From: Phorcus lineatus
Taxonomy: Eukaryota > Mollusca > Gastropoda > Trochida > Trochidae
Reading direction: 5' to 3'
Assembly: GCA_921293015.1 (NCBI GenBank)
Contig: OV121097.1
Span: forward strand, 29,857,429 to 29,921,428
Length of the DNA stretch: 64,000 nt
The position numbers were made by a program, and so were the translations under genes. The notes under the pieces were generated by a model that did not search any database, was not told where the DNA came from, and was given only the letters and a program-made list of their open reading frames with translations. This document shows positions 20,173-32,600 of this stretch, piece after piece. Positions within the stretch are counted from its first letter, which is position 1; every line of letters starts with the position of its first letter.

Positions 20173-20862
20173 CTTCAACAGACAGCAATTACAAGGACAC
20201 CCTGTCAGTTCTGAACGCGAGTCGTTAGTAGCGATTGTTAGTAGGTCTGGTCTCAGAGGAAATTCATCGAACGCGGTGTTTTATCGAAATTATAAATCGG
20301 TAAACCTATATAAGAATATTCTGAGCTTTTTTCGGAGAAATTCGATGTAAGCGATGGTCGGTTATTGTAATAGTTTTGTAATATTCTTTAAAACGGTAAT
20401 AGCTGTGAAATTTATCGTCATTTTACTTTCACGAATCTCCGGGTAAATCTAAGTTTGAAATTTAGATTTTACTGTTTCAGATTTTAAACATTATCGTTGT
20501 TATTTTTGTTTTGAGTCAGTAATAGAGGTCTGCGTCTTGTGATCTGAAATATCTTAAAGATTTACGCCCTTTCGTATTGGATATCACGTTGTCTGCAAAT
20601 TTAAAAGTATTTATCAATCAAAACATTTCGAATTATAAGAATAATGATAAAAATACGTACCAAATTAATAGAATGTTCTGCAAATTACAATTCAAATCAG
20701 TCGGGTATTCTTGAATGCAAAACACGGGCTGATTGTAAACTGTAAACATTATAAACTGAATGAAATCTTACAATCCCGGACCTAAAAACGATATTTTATT
20801 AACGCTTCATGAGAGCAATAGAGACCAGACAAGCGCGCGTAAACGGTCGTTTTGACACTCAC
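20173..20862 (-). other. Intron between CCP2 and CCP3
   Basis: 690 bp, AT-rich, nothing recognised. Confidence 0.6.
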
Positions 20863-21057
20863 GAGCACAGGTCATATTTGGCCCGACCCATACGCCTCCT
20901 CCCACACACCAGGCCCTGTCAACGCGATCCTTCCTGGGGGTGAATCCTTCCTCACACTCATACTGCAGCATACTCCCCAGGGAGAAGGTCAATCTTCCCG
21001 TTTTGTCGTTATGGCGGGCATTGTGGACTCGTGGTGGGGAGCCGCATTCGTTCTTCT
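20863..21057 (-). CDS. Sushi-domain protein, CCP2 exon
   Basis: A 195-bp phase 1-1 exon with acceptor TTTCTTTGTAG and donor GTGAGT. Cysteines lie in NECGSPPRVHNA, YECEEGFTP, AWCVGGGVW and MTCAR. The longer spacing before the second cysteine accounts for its extra residues. It resembles CCP4 (both have a GPxMTC ending), which suggests an internal duplication. Confidence 0.95.
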
Positions 21058-21455
21058 CTACAAAGAAAATTAAAAATATAATTGTAAATAATTCGTTAAG
21101 AGAACGCGATTTTGTTACTTTCGGAATTGAGGAGAAACTCTTAAAACCATGGATCGTTTGTATTGAGAAGTACTCTTGATTATATGACATATACATTAAA
21201 TATCAATAAGATAATCTTCAATATTTTACAAAGGGTTTACAGTATACCCCACAGTGAACTCAAAAATTAAAAGCAATCATCATACATATTTTAAAAAGAT
21301 ATGCTCAGATATGTTAATACTGGCCTAAAATACAAGGGAATTAAATCTTCTCGAATTTGCAATTCAGCTTTTCTAATCCAAGAATGATTCAATTACAATC
21401 CAGATTTCGAAATAAATCAAAAACAATATTTCAAATTATGATGCCCTTGACCTAC
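21058..21455 (-). other. Intron between CCP1 and CCP2
   Basis: 398 bp, nothing recognised. Confidence 0.6.
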
Positions 21456-21653
21456 CATCAATGCGCTTTGTCGGTTCACAACGAGGCTGATCTTTGCTCC
21501 AAGTTCCATCTCCTTGACAGACCCTGCCTGGAACTCCGAAGAGGGTGTATCCGTCATCACAGAAATACTTGGCGACAGCCCCGAACTGGTTAAAGGGTAT
21601 GATCTCCACCCGGCCATGGTCAATACGGGGTCCGAGATCATGACACCGCAGAT
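21456..21653 (-). CDS. Sushi-domain protein, CCP1 exon
   Basis: A 198-bp phase 1-1 exon with acceptor GTTTGTCAG and donor GTAGGT. Cysteines lie in LRCHDLGPRIDHG, YFCDDGYTLFG, RVCQGDGTW and PRCEP, followed by an extension PTKRID before the splice. It lies next to the WAP-like module and opens the run of ten CCPs. Confidence 0.95.
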
Positions 21654-21832
21654 CTGACAAACAATAACGTTTTTATGAAAATCTTTATTTGTCAAAAATG
21701 GGTATTGAGATGTAACCATAATTCAGGACATGGTTACAATCAATATACTTCAACTTCCATTGAAATATTTACGATGAAAATGCATATATACTGCAAATTC
21801 CAGTATTACTGTCATACTCAGAATTTACTAAC

Positions 21833-21967
21833 TTGGATTGATGCATGTTTTCCCACAGTTTCCATCACAAAGGCACTTTTTCTTTGGACTGAGGCAAGGT
21901 TTAGAATCTGAGCATTCCTTCCGGCATGTTCTGTTCGTCCCTTCCCTCCTTGGGCACGATTCAGCGT
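21833..21967 (-). CDS. Sushi-domain protein, WAP-like cysteine-rich exon
   Basis: A 135-bp phase 1-1 exon with acceptor TTTCTTACAG and donor GTTAGT. It encodes about 45 residues with eight cysteines: SCPRREG, TCRKEC, SKPC, KKKCLCDGNC, GKTCINP. The last part (C-x-C-x3-C-x3-C-x2-P) and the C-x5-C before it resemble the four-disulfide WAP core, with a residue between the usually adjacent cysteines. Phase and spacing place it as the module before CCP1. The signal-peptide exon must lie further upstream (above 21967) and was not found. Confidence 0.85.
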
Positions 21968-22636
21968 CTGTAAGAAACAGGTTGTTTTTCAGGTTTCACG
22001 TTTATGTAATTTTCAAATTATTAGTTCATGAGAGGGAAGAAACATCAAATGGCCTCACAATATAAGATGTTTATTTTTACAGTTTATAATATTTGGCTAT
22101 GAAGTTGGCAGAAGTGGTCATGTTAATCAGAATTGCAATCTAAGTGATAAACATGAAGTGATATTTTAAAGTTTTGACTCGCTTTGATTAATCGACGATA
22201 CATAAATGACAACATCCTTCCGACTAGTCACCCAAAACAATACCATAATTACTTGTATTATGGGAAAGAATAACAGTCATCTGCTAATTCATATCAAATC
22301 TAGGAATAGTAAGGAATATTGTTAACAACGTAAATATGAAGCAGCCACCAAGCATATTACACTCATAATTATACCAGATGCAACTTATTTAGTCATCAGC
22401 AATTGACCAAATCTATAGACATTAGATCTCTGTTTATTCCATAGTAGCCTTAAATAAATATTTGATCTGTGTTCATAGAATGGCAAGCACTAGTGTAAAT
22501 AATTACTGATATTGATACACGCTGGTTGAATGACACCAGTAGCTGGTTATACATGTACATCCTCTGATAAAGCCTTACAGTCTATTGATTCGTCTGCACC
22601 GTTATATCACACAAAAGCAGAGGATAATGACATTAC
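21968..22636. other. Upstream intron or flank of the sushi-domain gene
   Basis: AT-rich, no signal-peptide exon, promoter or repeat identified. Confidence 0.4.
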
Positions 22637-25600
22637 AGGGCCATTAAATGGCTTGTCCTTGCGTGCTTTATGGTTCTGGATTTGTTGCACGAGAATGTCT
22701 GTCTAAGTATTATATGTTTTCTGTATGGGGAGTGTTGGTGTTCTTTGTACACTTACATATGGATAGTGAGAAATTGTTATGTTACAAATGGTAATGAAAC
22801 AATCTTATTTTGCTAAACATAAAGTTTCTTATTACACATAAAGAACTCATTATAAAACAGCAGTATGATGAAGATTTAATGATTGAATATTCTAATTTTT
22901 TGAAAATTAGAATATTCAAAAGTTTTAAAATATTGATCACCAAATATCTTATTTGTATATGTTAAAATGCGTTATGAAAATATGATGTCACAATGTGTGT
23001 GAAGTCTCTGTTAGTAAGGCATGGAACATTTGACGGAGCTCTATGAAAAGGCTACCAGAACAATACGATATATGAAAAAATATTTTCTAGATGACAACGT
23101 ATAGCAGTTTCTAAAACGTTATAATAATTTCTCATTCTTAGTTATTTTTATTTATCCACAAAAGCATTTCAAGTATTGAAAAATGGTGTAATCATGTGCT
23201 GCTTCAGATCTTGAAGTTACAAAATGTGTGATTACAATGTCTGTGAGGTGCTTAAGCTTAATCATGCGGTAACGATCCAAAACCACTAATGGCAAAACAA
23301 ATGACATGGGAGTTCCCTGGAAAACGATAATCACACATTTGCAAATTGGCAACCGATCGAAAAACATATCAATAAATCTCTGAACATCAATCTAATAACC
23401 CTTCACTAATGATGCAAAAGTTCGATTGGACAAAGATGAAAGTCAAATTTGTCGTCCATTTGCTGTAAAAGATCTCAAAGATGTTTTGAACTGCACAAAA
23501 GTACACAATATTTTGAGCTTTTAAAAAGAACACTAACGTTTACAATGCTGTTGAACGGGAATTTTTCAAGTTAATTACGTTTACATCTTACATTTACATC
23601 ATTTACAACTACACAGAACCACCGTCAATTAATCATTTTAGTCTCTGCTTAAACGATACCATTGCTTCACTGAACAGACTTGAATAAGGTAAATCAAGTA
23701 TCTGTCGTTATTGTTGTCTCAACGCTGACTATTATACTCATGTGGGACGATTTATAGACGAATTAATTAAGAATAATTTTGGTGCGGATCTATACAGACA
23801 CATATTTGGGTTGTTCAGAATAGAATTTCTACAAAACGACAGAAAGAGTTGCGCCAGGAGGCTACAGATGTGAGATTTTTGGCTCGAATTATTGTGAATC
23901 TATATATCGCAGACAACTAGTAGTTGGTTTTGTTGATTTTATGTTATTGAACGGTCAGATATATACCTGAATGAAAGAGGAATACTTTTAAATAAACAAT
24001 TTCAAACAATCGTTATTGCTGATAGTCGAGTCATTTTTTATTTCACATTTATTTTTATAGTGAAGTAATAATACAAAATTTTCAAAACTTATTTATGGGG
24101 ATTTATAAAATACCAATATTAAAAACATTACATTGGGGGGCAAAGATATATATTACAAAATCAAAATCTACAAACCTGAGCACCAAATAACTAGCCACCA
24201 TTGTTTCAAAGTCAGTGTTATAACCCAAATCGTATATCACACAAGAGCTTCACTGAGTAGTCTACTTCTATCAATGTGTTCTAAGCAATGTCAAGCAATA
24301 GAGATATTTGGGGTTAATGATATAGCCTTTACAACTATGGGCGACCACTTGTAAATACTCGCGGAGCCAGCAAGTAGAGCATTATGGCCCTTATTATTAT
24401 TAATTTCATGTTTTGGCTTTTCAGTAAAAGATTCCTTATTTATGTTTGATAAAAGGATAACTCCGATTCCATTCTCAGGGGGAGGAAAGTTGTGTTTCGG
24501 AGAAAAGAAATCGTGTCGAAATCACCCATAGAAAGTTTTGTAAACATTTTCTTTATACTGGGTATGAATCATCAAATACCGTATCAAACGGGGATTGTTG
24601 GAGGTATCAGCTTTCTTTTTGTTCAGAATCTTTGGCCTTTCTACAAATAAAATAATCTGAATCTTAAATTACGTTTCATTGCATATTCTTTTCCCTTTTA
24701 AAGTGTTTATCATTTTGTATAAAGTATGAATAGATCTCATTGTGTTTTTTAAGAACTTCGTTTTGTTTCCTTCACAAGTCAAACTATACCCTTTTGCATT
24801 AAGTATAATGATCTCCATATTACTCGAACTATAGTAAATGTATGACAAAAAATTATTTTTCATTTGTCACTCAAACATTAGTTTAAACACTGTCAACACC
24901 CATTTATATTGTTACCGGTGTAACATAATGATAGCAATAGCAAAGTTGTACATATATTTTTATAATGTTTATTTGAATTTTAACAATGGCTGTTCATTCA
25001 TTATCTAAAATAATCCATCTCTCTAAATTTTTCTTCGCAACAAACAGAAAGAATTTTTTAAAATCAACTGGCTTTATTATTATTAGCACTATTTACATTG
25101 TGCTGAGGAACTCCGATGATAATATCCTGAACATGAAATACAGTGTTATGTGAGTAAGACGTAGACGTGCTTGCAGAAATGTGAGCCTAGCATTATTGGG
25201 CGTGATGAAATGAATAATAAATGAGCCCAGACATGCGATATAACCTCTGCATCTGATTATGTGTAGCACAATATTGCATTAACAAATATTGTCATACATT
25301 TGAAAAATGATTTGAATTACTTAAATTTAAATCGATTCCTTAGTTTGTATAAAGTTCTTGTAGACCATTCAAAAGTTTTATTATTGGTTTGAAAGCCTAT
25401 TTCATGCAACATGCTATAAACTAGCATGGTAGTAAAACAAATGTGAGTTTCATTTTGGTAAGAAAGAATTGGAGAATGACAATGAGTTTATTTATGTTTT
25501 TCTAATTATAGGACCACCAGTTTGTAAATTGACACGCCCACGCCTTAACCAAACCTGCAAAGTATTGCCATGCATTTTACAAATAACATTAATGATTTTT

Positions 25601-28010
25601 ATAGGAATATTTTTATTGTTCCTATGAAAACGATTTACGTAAATATTTAAACAACACCTGTTACATAATCAGTGTAATGCAAATGATAATGAGGCTCGAT
25701 TATGTTTGTCAAATTGTCATTGATTAAAATGATTGAAACCGATGTTATGAAGACAGCTTTTCCCCCGATCTGATTAACTACAAGATTAACACTTCCAAGT
25801 GACACTCTTAGATTTTGTGTATCATTACTACGAATTTACATTAAAAATAACCTATCAGTTCTGGATTATCAAGTTTATCTCTTTTGAATGATCCATTTAT
25901 TTTCTTGTAGGTTTTTCACCTTTTAACCATGAAATTACCAGTAAAATATGTAATTCAGACTCTAAACGTTAGTTATTACTGATTTGAATTATGGATACAT
26001 GGTTCTCTTATATCTAAAAAGCCAATATGATTCTAATGTTCGAATACATGTATGCTTATGGATATATTGATTAATCTTAACGATCGACAACATCTTACTA
26101 CCACCCTTTTCATCTGTAAATGAGATCACTGTATCAAATCGGTAAAGCAATCATTTCAATGACCATTGTTAATGCACAGTCTGAATCTCACTCAACCAGA
26201 GCAAGGTTTTGATTCTGTATTTTCTGATGCTAATCAACCTGAAATACCATGTTATAAACATGTTCAAGTTACGGAAGCGATAAATCCGTTTATGAAGTAT
26301 TCAGCAGCATATTTTTTTCCTATAGCATGAAAATGATTTGAGATTGATTATCACTGCAGGTTCTATCATGGAAGAATTTGTTTAACAGAGATTATTATCT
26401 CAATTTTTGCAAAATCTAATCGTTAAGCTCTCTAATTCATTTCAGCAACGTTGGGCATGTTGTATCGGTGAAAGGATGACCCTTTTTTAAATTATCAATA
26501 TAAGGTTAAAAATTTCTCCACCGTGGTGAGAAATAATCGTGATATTCGAGGTGTACGATTTGGTAAGTTCGTTATTAACGATATTAGTCTGTTCACTCAT
26601 CGGTAGAAATTACCTCATGCATGCTGAGAAAGCTAATGTATTGACTTTAAAATCAATGGCTCCTTTGTAGGTTAAACAAAATTGTGTTAACTACATTTTA
26701 AGAAATCCATACCCAACATAAAGAGTCATTTAATGCATCACTAAAAATACAGTTCATATTATTATAAGTTATATATGGACGAAATGATATCGCTTTGTTT
26801 CCACATAATATTCCGTTTTCCTCAAAGAAACTCCCTTGGCTCTTATACATTCGATTTTCTAGATAAATGACTTTCTAACATAACTGAATCAGTGAGTGAT
26901 ATCTAAAAGAACACTTGTTTCAATTTCCCCTAATTAGTCAACACAAGCTCGTGTGAAGTTAGTCTTCTTCCCTTTGAAGAGGTTCCAGTTTCAATGACAG
27001 GCTCATCGAAGTCACATAAGTGCATCACTACAACCTCTTCATTGCAAATGTCGTTGAATTAAATGTAATTATTGTGAAGACTAAACAACTCTTGCTTGAG
27101 AATTCCATTGACAAAACAAAAAGCTATTTACCAGTGCAGAATATAATCAAATTAACTAAGTGCTCTCTAGTTAAAGAGACAAAGGTCTTTGCAAACATTG
27201 TCAACATTGCCTGATACTTACATAAATGTCATGGTAGACATTGTTCATTCTGATTAAACAACATTATATGTTAATGTTACTGATGAAAGGGTAGGTATGA
27301 CATTTAAGAATGTAACAAGTACTTGGGCACTTGACAGCAGTATGTCAAGTCCTTGTACATTATGTGGCAGCATGCAAAGACTGCGATTTATATCCGACAC
27401 ATTTTAAAACAACTTTATTTTTTTTAAAGAAATAATAACAGGGCGATCATTTGATTTTGTCATACATACACCATGGCAAACATTGGCAATTGTACCTGGA
27501 TACAAAAACGGTGTGTACGTGCATAAACGAATCAAAATTATCCTTTAAAGTTTAGTAATCTGTTGGATAAATAAGTTCATATGAAAATATAAGCAAGTGG
27601 TGAAAAAGAGAAGTATTGACTATGTCCCAGAAAGCTTTCTGCATGTTGCTCTCCCAACAAACCCTTTATATCAATCAGGAATCACTCCAAACATGAACAA
27701 TGCAAATGATTCACAGAACAGACAACTTTCCTTATTCTTATCATAAAACTGATGTACGGGTAGTGTGATAGATTCATTAATTTCATTTTAAACTCAAGCA
27801 GAAAATCCATATTGGTTAAATCATGGGACACCAAACCTTTAACCTTTGACTAATAGTGTAAAAGCAACACACGTATCAATTGTCAATGTTTTCTTTTATT
27901 AATATTTTTATTTATGTGAGTGATGAAGTAAATGATGACCCGCCATAGAAATAAAACCTCTATAATAATTGAGCTCGTATGTAAAGAATCTTTAAAATCT
28001 TATTCCAAGG
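22637..28010. repeat. Segmental duplication family 1, copy A
   Basis: About 5.4 kb that aligns block by block with copies B and C. Anchors in A: GGGCCATTAAATGGCT (22637), GACATGGGAGTTC (23305), CACTAATGATGCAAA (23404), GAAATGTGAGCCTAGC (25177), GTTCAAGTTACGGAAGC (26261), CCCTAATTAGTCAACAC (26927) and the stretch around 27650-27900. No conserved protein frame runs through it. Copies diverge by many substitutions and indels, so the duplication is old. Outer boundaries are approximate. Confidence 0.8.
22883..22919. repeat. Perfect 17-bp hairpin
   Basis: Arms 22883-22899 (TTGAATATTCTAATTTT) and 22903-22919 are exact reverse complements around the loop TTG. It is AT-rich, within duplication copy A, with no U-run or gene end that would make it a terminator. 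Confidence 0.9.
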
Positions 28011-28294
28011 TGTTGAAGGGATAGAAAGAACAATACTGAACAATACTGATCACAGTTGTACACACTAGCAACAAATGGATACTTTTTTCTGGGCCATTAA
28101 ATGGCTAGTCCTTGCGTGCTTTATGGTTCTGCATTCGTAGCACGAGAATGTCTAAGTATTATATATCTTCTGTACGACGGGTGTGAATGTGTTCGGTACA
28201 CTTACATGTGGATAGCTAGAAATTGTTATGTTCCTAATGATGAGGAAGATTGACAATCTTATTTAGCTTACCATAACAAATTCTTATTACCCAT

Positions 28295-29603
28295 AATTCT
28301 ACCATGAAAGTGCTGGATACTAGATTCTGATTGGCTGTTTTGTCCGAATCAGAGGGTATCAATTCACGATTGAAGTTGCTCTGTTTACACGAAATCAGTT
28401 TACAATGTATTAATACATACATTGACTTCCGACTATCCGACTGGTAACTTCAGAGTCGATATTCCGCTTGCAAGTCGGATTAATCTCTTTCCAAAAGGAA
28501 TTAATCGTATTTGTTATGGTGTGTTTACACGGAGAGAGCGAATCGTTTTAATTTTATGTCGTATTTTGTACAAAATAAGAAGTTTGAGTGAGAAATCATA
28601 GTAAACTAAGCTTTCCGCTACTGGGCATGCAGCAGCATTCCTTCGAATACGGTAACAAAACAATGACGTCATTTCGCGAGCGCTTCTGACGTCATAAACC
28701 CTTTTACGACGTCATAGTAGTCTACTGTTAGAAAAAGAAAAAGAGTTCAGCATTAAAAATCGTCATGGTAGAATGGAGATAAACCTAGTGTGTTTGAAAA
28801 TCAGAGACATGTTATACTGGATTGATAGCGAGTAAATTTTAAATTGAAACCGAACGCGCTAGGTTTATCTCCATTCTACCCTGACGATTTTAATGCTGAA
28901 CTCTTTTTTCATAGCGAAATGCACAGTGCAAAATGTTCCGACTTCTGGAGACAAACATGAACTCGTCAGCATCGGGGATTTTGCGTCATAGTATTGAACT
29001 AAAATTAAACCGTCAACAAAGTTAAACTCAATACTGCTTGTTCACGAAATGGTTTCGTACTAGTATGTGGTACAAATGTAAATATCGAATCGTTTAAAAA
29101 GCCTTTTATCTTGTTTTAATAGCAAACAAAGACCGCGACACCCCCTCATGACGCAAATGGATAACTCTAACAGTAGACCACTATGACGTCGTAATAGGGT
29201 TTATGACGTCAGAAGCGCTCGCGAAATGACGTCATTGTTTTGTTACCGTATTCGAAGGAATGCTGCTGCATGCCCAGTAGCGGAAAGCTTAGTTTACGAT
29301 ATTTTTTCACTCCAACTACTTATTTTGTACAAAATACGACATAAAATTAAAACAATTTGCTCTCTCCGTGTAAACACACCATAACAAATACGATTAATTC
29401 CTTTTGGAAAGAGATTAATCCGACTTGCAAGCGGAATATCGACTCTGAAGTTACCAGTCGAATAGTCGGAAGTCAATGTATGTATTAATACATTGTAAAC
29501 TGATTTCGGGTAAACAGAGCAACTTCAATCGTGAATTGATACCCTCTGATTCGGACAAAACAGCCAATCAGAATCTAGTATCCAGCACTTTCATGGTAGA
29601 ATT
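28295..29603. mobile_element. Foldback (long inverted repeat) element inserted in copy B
   Basis: Two arms of 437 bp (28295-28731 and 29167-29603) are near-identical reverse complements, beginning AATTCTACCATGAAAGTGCT. The 435-bp centre is unequal and contains a second palindromic element. There is no transposase. The ends interrupt sequence that is continuous in duplication copy A (CTTATTAC-CATA), which marks this as an insertion. The target-site duplication is not certain. Each arm carries two copies of the palindrome TGACGTCA. Mirror-image short frames in the two arms are not genes. Confidence 0.92.
28739..28907. mobile_element. Small palindromic element nested in the foldback centre
   Basis: Arms 28739-28788 and 28859-28907 are reverse complements over about 50 bp with one indel and one mismatch, enclosing about 70 bp. 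The inner ends carry AGAATGGAGATAAACC, also found at the ends of the composite element at 2226-4212. It lacks coding capacity and is probably MITE-like. Confidence 0.85.
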
Positions 29604-32600
29604 AATAATAATAAGTTATTAATAAACTATATAAATATTTTGATTACATTCAACAGGTATTAAAATATCAATCTGAGTAGACAAGAAATCTGCATTGATA
29701 TATATAGATAAAACGTTGTTATGAGTTTGTTTACCACATCTTGGGCAACGTTTCGTCAGCCATTATCGTACTTGATAGTATATTATTGGGTAGAACGTGT
29801 TTACAATTAAAAAATATATCATTATTCATTCAACTAATTATTCATACCACATTTTATGAATCTTAAATGATAATGAGAACAACCATCATGTGAATAGAAG
29901 TTTATGAGTAACAGACAACATAGTGGGTTGTTCTTTATCATTTTCGAAAAAACCCATTTCAAGCCAAAAGTAGTTATATATGTGCCACTGCAGATCGGGA
30001 GGTAACAAAATCGGTGAATACAATGAGCATAGGGTGGCTAACCTTAATCATTTGGTAGTAGATCTATATAATGAGGCTACCAGTATAATACGATACATAA
30101 AAATTACTAGGTGACAACGTATAGCAGTTTCTGAAACGTAATAATTATATCCACTCTCATTCCTAGTTATTTCATTTATCAACGAATAACATCTAAATTA
30201 TTGACAAATGTTGTAATTATGTGCTGCTTCAAATCTTGAAGTTACAAAATGTGTGATTACAATGTCTCTGAGGTGTTTAAGCTTAATCATGTGGTAACGA
30301 TCCAAAACCACTAATGGCAAAACAAATGACATGGGAGTTCCTTGAAAACAATAATCACATATTCACAAATTGGCAACAAATGGAAAATATATATCATCGA
30401 ATATCTAAAATCAATCTAATAACCCTTCACTAATGATGCAAAAGTTCGATTGGACAAGGATAAAAGACAAATTTATCATCGATTTCCTGTAAAATATCTC
30501 AAAGGTGTTTGAAAATACATAAAAGCATACGATCGTTTTTTCAAACCAGGAATGTTTCGAATGACCGGCAATGTTAATACATTCATATTTTGATTTAATG
30601 TATTTTCCAACTCTCAGGATTTTCTCCATCAATTAATGATTTATGCCGCCTCTTTATGATGCCATTACTTCATTAAACAGACGTCAAAAGGATATAACAG
30701 GCTGATAAATTATGTGTCATTGTTATTGTTTTAATGTGTTGACTCTCCTACATGAGAAGATTTATAGTCGTGTTTTTCGTGCAGATATCTACTCTTTCGT
30801 TGTTCAGAATAAGTTTGTTCATAAACGACTGAATAAAGACAGAAATAGACGAGGAAGGGTGCTAAAGGTGTGATGAGTTAAGCTCGGTTGTTTCTGCGTT
30901 CTAAACATTATTTGTAGTAATTTTTGTTGCTTTTATCATATGGAAATAGACAAATTTAACTCTTGACATTTGTAAAATATTTTTGCCTTGTTAACACAAC
31001 CGAAATGGAAGAAGAATAATTTCTATTCAATCATTGAAACATATCATTCTACATATCAATCAAGTTTTGCAGACATCAACTGTCATTTGTATTTGTCACA
31101 TGAATGTTAATATTGGAAATGAGTGCACAATCATTTAGTTTTTTTAAGAGGATCGATAAAACACCTAAATAGAGATATGAAACACGCTGGGAGGCAAAGA
31201 AACAGATTTCAAAACCAAAATCAATGAACTTGAACTACCCAAGGAAACTAGGCGTCCCGGTTTCATCACTACATCTAAAATTTCAATCGTCTGTAAATCA
31301 ACAGCTTTAACTACACCGGGTAGTTGACTTTAATCCTTGTAATCAGAGAAATTTCAACCAAAGAGGAGGTTAATAATTGACTTTATTGTTGAGTGAGTCA
31401 AACGGTGTATTTTATCTTAAGAACCCTCATAGATCACGGCTAAGCAATTAGTTACCTCTTCTACTGATGAAGAATATCTTGTCTAGAAGATCTTTCAACT
31501 TCTACACAAATACCAGTAATTAAGAAACTTGAAACAGTTAGGCATTACATTCACTGAAGAGGCTTTAAGTGCTTTGTCAAATGAAAGAGGTTTTTTTAAT
31601 CTTTGAAGTTTTGATGCATGGAAAAAAGAAATACGTTTTGGCCAATCATAATCACGTCTCATTCAATATTTCTTTTTAAAAAACTTCTGTTCCCTTTCAA
31701 AGTATTATCATTTTTCATTAACTATGTATACATTTTACTTTTAAATCTTAATCTTTTAAATGAACATCTTGTTCCCTTTAGAAGTCAAACTATGTGATTT
31801 TGCGTTAAGTATGTAAAACACTGGTTTATCATATCAAACAAACGAATTTAAAAAGTAAACTTTGTGCTAAAAAGTTGTTTATTTGAATGATAAATAGTGT
31901 TGTTCATTTATTGATAAATATTAATAAATTCCCTTTTTTCCTTATAAATGTCTTTTTGACTTCATTAGCATAATAATGGCGTGTAACTCAAACCAGTAAT
32001 TATTAAGTTATAAGAAGAAAGGCCTTACCCACCAAATCTGACGAACATTTTATTCATGAATGATTGAAACCGCAGTCGTTTGTACCAATTGTCATAAACA
32101 ATTCTTTAAGGGTTGCTTTCTAGTAATGAACATTTACATTGAATAAATTAAATCATGATACTTCACTGGAAAACGTGTAACGATTCGGTACATATTGGTC
32201 AAACATCGTCAGTATTTGTTTTCAATCTCTATGGGACTGGCCAGCAGTCTAATAGCCTGTCAATACAGTTTGATTAACTATCGAGAGTCACTGTATTAAC
32301 TACCAGTTGATTTCACGTCACTTTATATACATGTCTCTCCACAATCAATCATTTCAGCTTTCATTCACTGCTGTCTCTCCTTCATTTAGGAATATTAGGA
32401 ATATAACAGTAATGGTCAATCAATTACTTGCAATTACTGTCGTCTTACTAGTGACTTATGATATAATTACTCATAGATGAACCATCGATTTGATGTGTAA
32501 TGAAATGGTCAAGAAATAGTAGACTTATCGTTTGAAAATGTATGTGAGAGAAATTCTAGGACCACCAGTTTGTACATTTATACATGTTCCCACGCACTTT

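Noticed and set aside
23152-23367. Possible GPCR fragment with LDRY motif
   Set aside because: The flanking hydrophobic segment is too short, other GPCR motifs are absent, and duplicate copies break the frame.
28234-29476. Mirror-image minus-strand frames in the foldback arms
   Set aside because: They are the two arms of one inverted repeat read in opposite senses, without protein similarity.
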